Shown here: piece by piece, positions 43,180 through 52,231 of the stretch
How the letters are laid out: each line of letters opens with the position of its first letter
Position numbering within the stretch: the first letter of the stretch is position 1
Origin: Pseudomonas alkylphenolica
GTDB lineage: Bacteria > Pseudomonadota > Gammaproteobacteria > Pseudomonadales > Pseudomonadaceae
Assembly (NCBI RefSeq): GCF_004025535.1
Contig: NZ_QJRG01000047.1
Location: 682,001 to 746,000, forward strand
Direction: 5' to 3'
DNA length: 64,000 nt
Translations under genes and position numbers: made by a program
The notes under the pieces: model-generated
Databases searched by the model: none
Told to the model about the DNA's origin: nothing
Seen by the model: only the letters and a program-made list of their open reading frames with translations

Positions 43180-45102
43180 ATGCCCATCATTACTCTTCCC
43201 GATGGCAGTCAACGTTCGTTCGATGACGCCGTAACCGTTGCCCAGGTCGCTGCATCCATTGGTGCAGGCCTGGCCAAGGCCACCGTGGCCGGCAAGGTCG
43301 ACGGCAAGCTGGTTGACGCCAGCGACCTGATCGATCACGACGCCCGCCTGCAAATCATCACGCCAAAGGACGAAGAGGGGCTGGAGATCATCCGTCACTC
43401 GTGCGCTCACTTGGTGGGTCATGCCGTCAAGCAGCTGTACCCGACCGCCAAAATGGTTATCGGTCCGGTCATCGACGAAGGCTTTTACTACGACATCGCC
43501 TACGAGCGTCCTTTCACGCCGGACGACATGGCTGCCATCGAGCAGCGCATGCACCAGCTGATCGAGACCGAGTACGACGTGATCAAAAAGGTTACCCCGC
43601 GCGCCGAGGTAATCGAAGTGTTCAAGGCCCGTGGCGAAGACTACAAGCTGCGCCTGGTCGAAGACATGCCGGATGAACAGGCCATGGGCCTGTACTACCA
43701 CGAAGAATACGTCGACATGTGCCGCGGTCCGCACGTGCCGAACACCCGTTTCCTGAAATCCTTCAAGCTGACCAAGCTCTCCGGCGCCTACTGGCGCGGT
43801 GATGCCAAGAATGAGCAGCTGCAGCGCGTCTACGGCACCGCCTGGGCCGACAAGAAGCAGCTGGCTGCCTACATTCAGCGCATTGAAGAAGCAGAAAAAC
43901 GCGATCACCGTAAAATCGGCAAGCGCCTGGGCCTGTTCCACCTCCAGGAAGAAGCGCCGGGCATGGTGTTCTGGCACCCGAACGGCTGGACCCTGTACCA
44001 GGTACTCGAGCAGTACATGCGCAAGGTGCAGCGTGAGAACGGCTACCTCGAGATCAAGACGCCGCAGGTTGTTGACCGTTCGCTGTGGGAAAAGTCTGGC
44101 CACTGGGCCAACTATGCCGACAACATGTTCACCACCCAGTCGGAAAACCGCGACTACGCCATCAAGCCGATGAACTGCCCGTGCCACGTGCAGGTGTTCA
44201 ACCAGGGCCTGAAGAGCTACCGCGAGCTGCCGCTGCGTCTGGCCGAGTTCGGTGCCTGCCACCGTAACGAGCCGTCGGGCGCGCTGCACGGCATCATGCG
44301 TGTACGTGGCTTTACCCAGGACGACGCGCACATCTTCTGCACCGAAGAGCAGATGCAGTCCGAATCGGCCGCGTTCATCAAGCTGACCATGGATGTCTAC
44401 GCCGACTTCGGCTTCAAAGACATCGAAATGAAGCTGTCGACCCGTCCTGAAAAGCGCGTGGGCTCCGATGAGCTGTGGGATCGCGCCGAAGCCGCACTGG
44501 CTTCCGCACTCGACAGCGCCGGCCTGCCGTACGACCTGCAGCCGGGCGAGGGCGCGTTCTACGGTCCGAAGATCGAATTCTCCCTGAAAGATTGCCTGGG
44601 TCGTGTGTGGCAGTGTGGTACCCTGCAGCTCGACTTCAACCTGCCGATCCGTCTGGGCGCAGAATTTGTGTCCGAAGACAACGGCCGCAAGCACCCGGTC
44701 ATGCTGCACCGCGCGATCCTCGGATCGTTCGAGCGTTTCGTCGGAATCCTGATCGAGCACTACGAAGGTGCGTTCCCGGCCTGGCTGGCGCCTACTCAGG
44801 CTGTGGTGATGAACATCACCGACAAACAGGCCGAATTTGCTCAACAAGTGGAAAAAACTCTGGCCGAAAGCGGTTTCCGTGCCAAGTCCGACTTGAGAAA
44901 TGAGAAAATTGGCTTTAAGATCCGCGAGCATACCTTGCTCAAGGTTCCTTATCTCCTGGTTATCGGGGATCGGGAAGTCGAAACGCAAACTGTCGCTGTG
45001 CGTACCCGTGAAGGTGCTGACCTGGGCTCGATGCCCGTCGCCCAGTTCGCGGAGCTGCTCGCGCAAGCGGTTTCCCGGCGTGGTCGCCAAGATTCGGAGT
45101 AA
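43180..45102 (+). CDS. thrS: threonyl-tRNA synthetase
   Basis: 640 residues with all domains: TGS (MPIITLPDGSQRSFDDAVT), editing domain with HSCAHLVGHAVKQLYP (HxxxH) and YVDMCRGPHVP, class II core (MNCPCHVQVF, FRLAEFGACHRNEPSGALHG) and C-terminal anticodon domain. First gene of the thrS-infC-rpmI-rplT group. Confidence 0.97.
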   Translation: MPIITLPDGSQRSFDDAVTVAQVAASIGAGLAKATVAGKVDGKLVDASDLIDHDARLQIITPKDEEGLEIIRHSCAHLVGHAVKQLYPTAKMVIGPVIDEGFYYDIAYERPFTPDDMAAIEQRMHQLIETEYDVIKKVTPRAEVIEVFKARGEDYKLRLVEDMPDEQAMGLYYHEEYVDMCRGPHVPNTRFLKSFKLTKLSGAYWRGDAKNEQLQRVYGTAWADKKQLAAYIQRIEEAEKRDHRKIGKRLGLFHLQEEAPGMVFWHPNGWTLYQVLEQYMRKVQRENGYLEIKTPQVVDRSLWEKSGHWANYADNMFTTQSENRDYAIKPMNCPCHVQVFNQGLKSYRELPLRLAEFGACHRNEPSGALHGIMRVRGFTQDDAHIFCTEEQMQSESAAFIKLTMDVYADFGFKDIEMKLSTRPEKRVGSDELWDRAEAALASALDSAGLPYDLQPGEGAFYGPKIEFSLKDCLGRVWQCGTLQLDFNLPIRLGAEFVSEDNGRKHPVMLHRAILGSFERFVGILIEHYEGAFPAWLAPTQAVVMNITDKQAEFAQQVEKTLAESGFRAKSDLRNEKIGFKIREHTLLKVPYLLVIGDREVETQTVAVRTREGADLGSMPVAQFAELLAQAVSRRGRQDSE

Positions 45103-45107
45103 TTACT

Positions 45108-45653
45108 ATTAAGCGTGATATGAGAAACGATAAACGAGCTGTACCGAAAGCCCCGATCAACGAGAATATCTCGGCACGCGAGGTTCGGTTAATTGGCGCT
45201 GACGGTGAGCAGTTGGGCATCGTCTCGATCGAAGAAGCGCTTCGTATCGCTGAAGAAGCGAAGCTGGATCTGGTAGAGATCTCTGCTGACGCCGTTCCAC
45301 CGGTCTGTAAAGTACTGGACTACGGCAAGAGCCTGTTCGAGAAGAAAAAGCAGCAGGCTGCAGCTAAGAAGAACCAGAAAGTAATCCAGATTAAAGAAAT
45401 CAAGTTTCGTCCAGGGACGGAGGAAGGGGATTACCAGGTAAAACTACGCAACCTGGTACGTTTCCTTACAGATGGGGACAAGACCAAAATCTCTCTGAGA
45501 TTCCGTGGTCGTGAGATGGCCCACCAGGAGCTGGGTATGGAACTGTTGAAGCGGATCGAAGCTGATCTCGCCGAATACGGGACCGTTGAACAGCATCCGA
45601 AGATGGAAGGACGCCAGCTTTTGATGGTCATCGCCCCCAAGAAAAAGAAATAA
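45108..45653 (+). CDS. infC: translation initiation factor IF-3
   Basis: About 181 residues. INENISAREVRLIGADGEQLG and FRFRGREMAHQELGMELL-type sequence define IF3. The start is taken as ATT at 45108, eight bases after GGAG. ATT starts are characteristic of infC and underlie its autoregulation. The in-frame ATG at 45120 would drop four residues, and another in-frame ATT at 45102 touches the thrS stop. The choice among these is inferred. Confidence 0.9.
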   Translation: MKRDMRNDKRAVPKAPINENISAREVRLIGADGEQLGIVSIEEALRIAEEAKLDLVEISADAVPPVCKVLDYGKSLFEKKKQQAAAKKNQKVIQIKEIKFRPGTEEGDYQVKLRNLVRFLTDGDKTKISLRFRGREMAHQELGMELLKRIEADLAEYGTVEQHPKMEGRQLLMVIAPKKKK

Positions 45654-45713
45654 CCACCAGGGCACGGCAGGCCTTGCGGTTATGTTTATCAACTGAATGC
45701 GGAGTATCCGAAC

Positions 45714-45908
45714 ATGCCAAAAATGAAAACCAAAAGCGGTGCAGCCAAGCGTTTCTTGAAAACGGCTAACGGCATCAAGCACAAGCACGCTTTCAAGAGC
45801 CACATCCTGACCAAAATGTCGACCAAGCGTAAGCGTCAACTTCGCGGTAGCAGCCTGCTGCACGCGTCGGACGTTGCAAAAGTCGAGCGCATGCTGCGCC
45901 TTCGTTAA
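45714..45908 (+). CDS. rpmI: 50S ribosomal protein L35
   Basis: 64 residues, MPKMKTKSGAAKRF start and very basic composition (KHKHAFKSHILTKMSTKRKR). Full family length, 60 bases after infC. Confidence 0.97.
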   Translation: MPKMKTKSGAAKRFLKTANGIKHKHAFKSHILTKMSTKRKRQLRGSSLLHASDVAKVERMLRLR

Positions 45909-45937
45909 TTTTTGGTTCTAGATAGAGGAAGTTACTC

Positions 45938-46294
45938 ATGGCTCGTGTAAAGCGTGGCGTCATCGCTCGTAAGCGTCACAAGAAAATTCTGAAACTGGCT
46001 AAAGGTTACTACGGCGCTCGCTCGCGCGTTTTCCGTGTTGCCAAGCAAGCGGTCATCAAGGCAGGCCAATACGCCTACCGCGACCGTCGTCAGAAAAAAC
46101 GTCAGTTCCGCGCTCTGTGGATCGCTCGTATCAACGCTGGTGCGCGTATCAACGGTCTGTCCTACAGCCGCCTGATCGCTGGCCTGAAAAAAGCGTCGAT
46201 CGAAATCGACCGTAAGGTTCTGGCTGATCTGGCAGTGAACGAAAAAGCGGCGTTTGCTGCGATTGTCGAGAAAGCTAAAGCCTCGCTGGCTTAA
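45938..46294 (+). CDS. rplT: 50S ribosomal protein L20
   Basis: 118 residues, starting MARVKRGVIARKRHKKILK and containing AGARINGLSYSRLIAGLKKA. It binds 23S rRNA and in enteric bacteria represses rpmI-rplT. It lies 29 bases after rpmI. Confidence 0.97.
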   Translation: MARVKRGVIARKRHKKILKLAKGYYGARSRVFRVAKQAVIKAGQYAYRDRRQKKRQFRALWIARINAGARINGLSYSRLIAGLKKASIEIDRKVLADLAVNEKAAFAAIVEKAKASLA

Positions 46295-46345
46295 GTACCC
46301 CGACAATCACCCGGCGTCATTTCCGGCGCCAGGTGTTAACGTCTT

Positions 46346-46379
46346 AATAGGGGAAGAGCCTGCGCTCTTCCCCTATTTT
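46346..46379 (+). terminator. terminator or attenuator between rplT and pheS
   Basis: A perfect 14-bp stem (AATAGGGGAAGAGC with GCTCTTCCCCTATT, 4-base loop) then TTG. It stands where E. coli has the pheST attenuator, but no Phe-rich leader peptide is visible here. Confidence 0.8.
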
Positions 46380-46396
46380 GTATCTGGAGTCTGTAC

Positions 46397-47413
46397 ATGG
46401 AAAACCTGGACGCGCTGGTCTCCCAAGCCCTGGAGGCCGTGGAACGCGCTGAAGACATCAATGCCCTGGAACAGATCCGGGTTCAATTCCTTGGCAAGAA
46501 AGGCGAACTGACCCAGGTGATGAAGACCCTGGGCAACATGCCTGCCGAAGAGCGGCCAAAAGTTGGCGCGCTGATCAACGACGCCAAGGAGCGCGTCACC
46601 GAGGTGCTCAACGCGCGCAAGGCGGCCTTCGAAGAAGCCGAACTCAGCGCCCGTCTGGCGGCCGAGTGCATTGATGTGACCCTGCCGGGCCGTGGCCAGA
46701 CCTCCGGTGGTCTGCATCCGATCACCCGCACCCTGGAGCGCATCGAGCAGTTCTTCACCCACATCGGCTACGGCATCGCCGAAGGCCCAGAGGTCGAAGA
46801 CGACTACCACAACTTCGAAGCCCTCAACATTCCCGGCCACCACCCGGCCCGGGCAATGCATGACACCTTCTACTTCAATGCCAACATGCTGCTGCGTACC
46901 CACACCTCGCCGGTGCAGGTGCGGACCATGGAGTCCAGCCAGCCGCCCATCCGCATTGTCTGCCCGGGCCGCGTATACCGCTGCGACTCGGACCTGACCC
47001 ACTCGCCGATGTTCCACCAGGTCGAAGGCCTGCTGATCGATCGCGACATCAATTTTGCCGACCTCAAAGGCACCATCGAAGAATTCCTGCGGGTGTTCTT
47101 CGAAAAGGAACTGGCGGTGCGTTTCCGTCCGTCCTTCTTCCCCTTCACCGAGCCTTCGGCTGAAGTCGACATCCAGTGCGTCATCTGCACCGGCAAAGGT
47201 TGCCGTGTGTGCAAGCAGACCGGCTGGCTGGAAGTCATGGGCTGCGGCATGGTTCACCCGAACGTGCTGCGCATGTCGGGCATCGACCCTGAAGAGTTCC
47301 AGGGCTTCGCCTTCGGCATGGGTGCCGAGCGCCTGGCCATGCTGCGTTACGGCGTCAACGATTTGCGCCTGTTCTTCGACAACGACTTGCGGTTCCTTGC
47401 GCAATTTCGCTAG
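46397..47413 (+). CDS. pheS: phenylalanyl-tRNA synthetase alpha subunit
   Basis: 338 residues. N-terminal coiled coil (to about 100), then the class II catalytic core with GLHPITRTLERIEQFF, FRPSFFPFTEPSAEVD and GMGAERLAMLRYG. It pairs with PheT, 36 bases downstream. Confidence 0.97.
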   Translation: MENLDALVSQALEAVERAEDINALEQIRVQFLGKKGELTQVMKTLGNMPAEERPKVGALINDAKERVTEVLNARKAAFEEAELSARLAAECIDVTLPGRGQTSGGLHPITRTLERIEQFFTHIGYGIAEGPEVEDDYHNFEALNIPGHHPARAMHDTFYFNANMLLRTHTSPVQVRTMESSQPPIRIVCPGRVYRCDSDLTHSPMFHQVEGLLIDRDINFADLKGTIEEFLRVFFEKELAVRFRPSFFPFTEPSAEVDIQCVICTGKGCRVCKQTGWLEVMGCGMVHPNVLRMSGIDPEEFQGFAFGMGAERLAMLRYGVNDLRLFFDNDLRFLAQFR

Positions 47414-47449
47414 GTCGCGCACCCGTAACGAATCTTTCAGGAGAGCAGG

Positions 47450-49825
47450 ATGAAATTCAGTGAAAATTGGCTGCGCGGTTGGGTCAACCCGCAGGTATCC
47501 CGAGACGAGCTGGTTGCCCGTCTTTCGATGGCCGGCCTTGAAGTCGACAGCGTAACGCCAGCTGCCGGCCAGTTCAGCGGCATCGTCGTCGGTGAGGTGC
47601 TGAGCACCGAACAGCACCCGGACGCCGACAAACTGCGCGTGTGCCAGGTCAGCAACGGCAGCGAGACCTTCCAGGTAGTGTGCGGCGCGCCCAACGTGCG
47701 CCCCGGCCTGAAGATCCCGTTCGCGATGATCGGCGCCGAACTGCCAGGCGACTTCAAAATCAAGAAAGCCAAGCTGCGCGGCGTTGAGTCCAACGGCATG
47801 CTGTGCTCGGCTGCAGAACTGCAGATCAGCGAAGAGAACGACGGCCTGCTGGAACTGGCAGCCGACGCGCCGGTGGGTGAAGACGTTCGCGTCTACCTCG
47901 ACCTGGACGACGCCAGCATCGAAATCGGCCTGACCCCGAACCGTGGCGACTGCCTGTCGGTGGCCGGTCTGGCGCGCGACGTAGGCGCCCTGTACGACGT
48001 ACCGGTCACTCGCGTGCAAGTGCCGGCCGTTGCTGCCGCCCACGACGAAGTGCGCCCGGTAGAAGTACTGGCCCCGGCCGCTTGCCCGCGTTACCTGGGC
48101 CGCGTTATCCGTAACGTCGACCTGTCGCGCCCGACCCCGCTGTGGATGGTCGAGCGCCTGCGTCGCTCCGACGTGCGCAGCATCGACGCTGCCGTCGACA
48201 TCACCAACTACGTGATGCTCGAACTGGGCCAGCCGATGCACGCCTTCGACCTCGCCGAGATCAACGGTGGCGTCCGTGTGCGTATGGCCGAGGAGGGCGA
48301 GAAGCTCGTCCTGCTCGACGGTCAGGAAGTCGCCCTGCGTAGCGACACCCTGGTCATCGCCGACCACGCCCGCGCCCTGGCCATTGCCGGCGTCATGGGT
48401 GGCGAGCACAGCGGTGTTTCCGCCACCACCCGCGACATCTTCCTTGAAAGCGCCTTCTTCGAGCCGATTTCCGTCGCTGGCAAGGCCCGTTCCTACGGCC
48501 TGCACACCGATGCCTCGCACCGCTACGAGCGCGGCGTCGACTCGCAGCTGGCCCGTGAAGCCATCGAGCGCGCTACCGGCCTGCTGCTGGACATCGTCGG
48601 CGGCGAAGCCGGCCCGGTCATCGACGTCACCAGCGAGGCAGACCTGCCGCAGGTCGCGCCGATCACCCTGCGTGCCGAGCGCCTGACCCAGATGCTGGGC
48701 ATGGAAATGGCCAGCGCCGAAGTCGAGCAGCTGCTCAACGGCCTGGGCCTGAAAACCACCGCCGGTGAAGGCCAGTGGCAGGTTGAAGTGCCAAGCCATC
48801 GTTTCGATATCAGCCTGGAAGTCGACCTGATCGAAGAACTGGCGCGCCTGTACGGCTACAACCGCCTGCCAGTGCGTTACCCGCAAGCGCGCCTGGCCCC
48901 GCAGGCCAAGGCTGAAGCCCGTGGCGAACTGCCGGCCCTGCGCCGTCTGCTGGTTGCCCGTGGCTACCAGGAAGCGATCACCTACAGCTTCATCGACCCG
49001 AAACTGTTCGAGCTGTTCAGCCCCGGCGTAGAGCCGCTGCTGCTGGCCAACCCGATCTCCAGCGACATGGCGGCCATGCGTGCCTCCCTGTGGCCGGGCC
49101 TGGTCAAGTCGCTGCAGCACAACCTCAACCGTCAGCAAGACCGCGTGCGCCTGTTCGAAAGCGGCCTGCGCTTTGTCGGCCAGCTGGGCGACCTCAAGCA
49201 AGAGCCGATGCTTGCCGGTGTCGTGTGCGGCAGCCGCCTGCCGGAAGGCTGGGCCAACGGCCGTGACACCATCGACTTCTTCGACGTGAAAGCCGACGTA
49301 GAGGCCGTACTGGGCTTCTCCGGCTCGCTGGCCGAGTTCAGCTTCGTACCGGGCAAACACCCGGCGCTGCACCCGGGCCAAACCGCCCGCATCGAGCGTG
49401 ACGGTCGCGAAGTCGGCTACCTGGGCGCCATTCACCCGGAGCTGTCCAAAGCCCTCGGCCTGGACCGTCCGGTGTTCGTCTTCGAGCTGGTACTGGGCGA
49501 AGTGGCCGATGGCCGCCTGCCGAAGTTCAGCGAGCTGTCGAAATTCCCTGAAGTGCGTCGTGACCTGGCCTTGGTGGCAGGACGTGATGTTGCTTCGAGC
49601 TCGGTGCTTGAAGTAATTCGTGACAATGCAGGCGAATGGCTGACAGACCTCAGGCTGTTTGATGTTTATCAGGGTAAAGGCATTGATCCTGATAGAAAAA
49701 GCCTCGCCGTAGGCTTGACCTGGCAGCATCCGTCGCGCACTCTTAATGATGAAGAGGTGAATACCGCGACACAAAACATCCTCACCTCGCTCGAACAAAG
49801 GTTGAACACCACGTTAAGGAAATAG
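47450..49825 (+). CDS. pheT: phenylalanyl-tRNA synthetase beta subunit
   Basis: 791 residues, family length. An EMAP-like tRNA-binding domain (about 39-150), B3/B4 editing domain, B5 domain, catalytic-like core and a C-terminal ferredoxin-like anticodon domain (FPEVRRDLALVAGRDV onward) appear in order. It lies 3 bases before ihfA. Confidence 0.97.
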   Translation: MKFSENWLRGWVNPQVSRDELVARLSMAGLEVDSVTPAAGQFSGIVVGEVLSTEQHPDADKLRVCQVSNGSETFQVVCGAPNVRPGLKIPFAMIGAELPGDFKIKKAKLRGVESNGMLCSAAELQISEENDGLLELAADAPVGEDVRVYLDLDDASIEIGLTPNRGDCLSVAGLARDVGALYDVPVTRVQVPAVAAAHDEVRPVEVLAPAACPRYLGRVIRNVDLSRPTPLWMVERLRRSDVRSIDAAVDITNYVMLELGQPMHAFDLAEINGGVRVRMAEEGEKLVLLDGQEVALRSDTLVIADHARALAIAGVMGGEHSGVSATTRDIFLESAFFEPISVAGKARSYGLHTDASHRYERGVDSQLAREAIERATGLLLDIVGGEAGPVIDVTSEADLPQVAPITLRAERLTQMLGMEMASAEVEQLLNGLGLKTTAGEGQWQVEVPSHRFDISLEVDLIEELARLYGYNRLPVRYPQARLAPQAKAEARGELPALRRLLVARGYQEAITYSFIDPKLFELFSPGVEPLLLANPISSDMAAMRASLWPGLVKSLQHNLNRQQDRVRLFESGLRFVGQLGDLKQEPMLAGVVCGSRLPEGWANGRDTIDFFDVKADVEAVLGFSGSLAEFSFVPGKHPALHPGQTARIERDGREVGYLGAIHPELSKALGLDRPVFVFELVLGEVADGRLPKFSELSKFPEVRRDLALVAGRDVASSSVLEVIRDNAGEWLTDLRLFDVYQGKGIDPDRKSLAVGLTWQHPSRTLNDEEVNTATQNILTSLEQRLNTTLRK

Positions 49826-49828
49826 CGT

Positions 49829-50131
49829 ATGGGTGCTCTGACGAAAGCTGAGATGGCCGAACGGCTGTACGAGGAGCTGGGCCTGAACAAGCGTGAAGCC
49901 AAGGAATTGGTTGAGCTGTTCTTTGAGGAAATCAGGCACGCTCTAGAAGACAACGAGCAGGTCAAATTGTCCGGATTCGGCAATTTTGACCTGCGGGACA
50001 AACGCCAGCGGCCGGGCCGCAACCCCAAGACGGGGGAAGAGATCCCGATCACGGCGCGTCGAGTCGTCACCTTTCGTCCAGGGCAGAAGTTGAAAGCCCG
50101 AGTTGAGGCCTATGCTGGAACCAAGTCATAA
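49829..50131 (+). CDS. ihfA: integration host factor alpha subunit
   Basis: 100 residues. MGALTKAEMAERLYEELGL start, VKLSGFGNFDLRDK, and the DNA-bending arm RPGRNPKTGEEIPI with its conserved Pro. IHF is used by phage integrases, and here it sits 450 bases from an integration site. It overlaps the next gene by 20 bases. Confidence 0.97.
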   Translation: MGALTKAEMAERLYEELGLNKREAKELVELFFEEIRHALEDNEQVKLSGFGNFDLRDKRQRPGRNPKTGEEIPITARRVVTFRPGQKLKARVEAYAGTKS

Positions 50132-50468
50132 CGACGAGCTTCCGCCGATTCCAGGCAAGCGCTACTTCACCATTGGTGAAGTGAGCGAGCTTTGTGCGGT
50201 AAAACCGCATGTGCTCCGCTACTGGGAGCAGGAATTCCCCCAACTCAACCCGGTTAAGCGCCGCGGTAACCGACGGTACTATCAGCGCCAGGACGTGCTG
50301 ATGATCCGCCAGATCCGCGCGCTGCTGTACGACCAGGGCTTCACCATCGGCGGGGCGCGTTTGCGCCTCTCTGGCGATGAAGCCAAGGACGACACCACCC
50401 AGTACAAACAGCTGATCCGGCAGATGATTGTCGAGTTGGAAGACGTGTTGGTGGTGCTGAAGAAGTAG
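50112..50468 (+). CDS. MerR-family regulator downstream of ihfA
   Basis: 118 residues from the ATG at 50112. KRYFTIGEVSELCAVKPHVLRYWEQEFPQLNP is a MerR winged-helix, and a C-terminal helix for dimerisation follows (KQLIRQMIVELEDVLVVLKK). No effector-binding domain is present. The gene is conserved after ihfA in Pseudomonas; its targets are unknown. Confidence 0.88.
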   Translation: MLEPSHNDELPPIPGKRYFTIGEVSELCAVKPHVLRYWEQEFPQLNPVKRRGNRRYYQRQDVLMIRQIRALLYDQGFTIGGARLRLSGDEAKDDTTQYKQLIRQMIVELEDVLVVLKK

Positions 50469-50574
50469 CCGTTATCAGGCCCGGAATTTTGGAAAAAATG
50501 CTTCCATAATTCAAAAGGTTAGGGTACATTCTTCAACGTTCTCAGCAACTAGGGGAACATGCTTCAAGCCCAGT

Positions 50575-50651
50575 CGGGGCGTAGCGCAGCCCGGTAGCGC
50601 ACTTGCATGGGGTGCAAGGGGTCGAGTGTTCGAATCACTCCGTCCCGACCA
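50575..50651 (+). tRNA. tRNA-Pro (GGG), probable prophage attachment site
   Basis: 77 bases including CCA. Acceptor CGGGGCG pairs with CGTCCCG (one G-T). Anticodon arm CTTGC/GCAAG encloses ATGGGGT, anticodon GGG. The T-loop is TTCGAAT. The integrase gene begins its 3' end 70 bases away and reads toward the tRNA, the usual layout of tRNA-site integration. Confidence 0.95.
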
Positions 50652-50667
50652 TATATTTCAACGACTT

Positions 50668-50692
50668 AGCCACCTTCGGGTGGCTTTGTTGT
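50668..50692 (+). terminator. terminator after tRNA-Pro
   Basis: Stem AGCCACC/GGTGGCT with TTCG loop, followed by TTTGTTG. It lies in the prophage side of the junction, 17 bases past the tRNA. Confidence 0.8.
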
Positions 50693-50720
50693 TTCTGGGG
50701 TCAGGGACTTTTGCGGGGGT

Positions 50721-51917
50721 TCATCCCGTTTTCCTCCTCAGTATCGTCAGCGCCGGCCCGCGCGAATCTGTCGCTGACACCTTGTTGGCTGCTTCAATCA
50801 GCTGCCCGAGTTCTGCACTTGAATAGTGGCTGGTGATGCTGCCATTCTTGTGCCCGAGCAACGCCTTCCGATCTTCCTCTGTGATACCCGCCGCCCGAAG
50901 CCGCCGTCCGAAGGAGTGCTTCAGGTCGTGAACCCTGATTGATCGGAACCCGGGGTGCGCCTGCGACTGGTGTTTTTCTTCCCACTTCGCCGCCGCGCGC
51001 ACCCGGGCCTTCTTCCATGCCGTGTCATTCATTCGGTGAACGGCTGTTGCCCCATGCTGATCTGACTGTCCGTAAGGAAAGACCAGGTCTGCGTGTAGCC
51101 CTCGCTGCCCATCAACTACTGACATCGCCACGCTGTTCAGTACCACCAGGCGCTCGTCGCCATTCTTCACGCCTGACTTTTCATGGCGCCCGCCAAACCC
51201 AGCAGGAATCAAGAACACGCTTGTTCCCAGTTCTGGAACCCTGATCTCCCATTCCCACCGCAATTTGCAGACCTCTTGCTCCCGGCACCCCGTGTTCACC
51301 TTGTAGAGCGCCATCCTCAGGAGGTGGTCGGGGAGCTCGGCGAACAGGATTGACTGCTCCTCCCACGACAACGGGTAAGGCTTCCTGCTCGATCGCTTTT
51401 CCTCAAGCATCGTGATCATAGGGACAGTATCCAGCCAGGGCCTTTTCTCGGCATCCCGCCATTTCCGCGCACACAGATTCAAGATCCGAACCACCCTCTG
51501 AAGAGCGATGTTGATGGTTCGGTTCGACGCTGGCGGCTTTGGCTTCCCTGTTGAAGTTTGCCCAGGCCTCAATTTGTGCTTGATGAAAGGCGCCAAGGTC
51601 CCGTCATCTATATGCGTGATAGGCAGATCCCCAATGAATGGGTCGAGCTGCTCAAGGTAGATGGCCGATAGGCCAATCGATGCCTGGTGCCCGAACTCGA
51701 CGAGAAACCTGGTAGCTGCTTCGCGCCAAGTCCTGATCTGCCGTACCCCGTATATCTTCGCCTGTCTCAGTTTTTCCAATCGGTGCGCTAAGTACTGCTC
51801 TGCTTCGTGCCTTTCGCTTGTTCCAGTGCTTTCTTGAAGTCGTGTACCTCTGACGACCTTGTCGATGTGCCAGATCCCGTTCCTCTCGTAGAGGCCCGGG
51901 GTTCTTTTTTGCGCCAT
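50721..51917 (-). CDS. int: tyrosine recombinase (phage integrase)
   Basis: 398 residues. N-terminal arm-binding region, core-binding domain (about 65-165), then catalytic domain. The catalytic Arg is in NTGCREQEVCKL. The H-x-x-R box reads HDLKHSFGRRL, with Lys at the usual Arg position. The tyrosine is in SITSHYSSAELG. The gene ends 70 bases from tRNA-Pro. The first 130 bases overlap the excisionase-like gene in another frame. Confidence 0.92.
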   Translation of the reverse strand: MAQKRTPGLYERNGIWHIDKVVRGTRLQESTGTSERHEAEQYLAHRLEKLRQAKIYGVRQIRTWREAATRFLVEFGHQASIGLSAIYLEQLDPFIGDLPITHIDDGTLAPFIKHKLRPGQTSTGKPKPPASNRTINIALQRVVRILNLCARKWRDAEKRPWLDTVPMITMLEEKRSSRKPYPLSWEEQSILFAELPDHLLRMALYKVNTGCREQEVCKLRWEWEIRVPELGTSVFLIPAGFGGRHEKSGVKNGDERLVVLNSVAMSVVDGQRGLHADLVFPYGQSDQHGATAVHRMNDTAWKKARVRAAAKWEEKHQSQAHPGFRSIRVHDLKHSFGRRLRAAGITEEDRKALLGHKNGSITSHYSSAELGQLIEAANKVSATDSRGPALTILRRKTG

Positions 51918-52189
51918 GTGTCTCCTCCTCGGCGCTCGCTGCGGGGCCGATTGTTGTCCTGATTGGCTGCTTTTTCAATCGCCATGGACTCGATGTAGGC
52001 ATCGGCCCAGGCGTCCAGTTCCAGGCGGTCGAATCCAACGCCCTGTTTCCCTATGGGAAATTCTCGGACGTGAGGCCTGACGGTGTTCTTGAATTCGTCC
52101 TTGCACATGCCGAGGTAGCCAGGCGCGTCTTTCGCACGCAGGAACCTTGGCTGCAGGGCGGTTTGCGCTGCTGCGGTGGCATTCGCCAT
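51788..52189 (-). CDS. excisionase-like helix-turn-helix protein
   Basis: 133 residues from the ATG at 52189, preceded by GGAGACC. FLRAKDAPGYLGMCKDEFKNTVRP and GFDRLELDAWADAYIE fit an AlpA/Xis-type winged helix that reads attachment-site DNA. The charged C-terminal third overlaps the start of int by 130 bases. Overlap of xis and int is known from other phages; this one is long. Confidence 0.7.
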   Translation of the reverse strand: MANATAAAQTALQPRFLRAKDAPGYLGMCKDEFKNTVRPHVREFPIGKQGVGFDRLELDAWADAYIESMAIEKAANQDNNRPRSERRGGDTWRKKEPRASTRGTGSGTSTRSSEVHDFKKALEQAKGTKQSST

Positions 52190-52231
52190 GTAGGTCTCCA
52201 CGCCGCGCATGGCGGCATAGGTAGGAATGGG

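Noticed and set aside
43126..45090. 654-residue minus-strand frame
   Set aside because: Antisense shadow of thrS.
46373..49798. 1141-residue open frame on the minus strand
   Set aside because: Shadow of pheS and pheT in a GC-rich region, with no recognisable motif.
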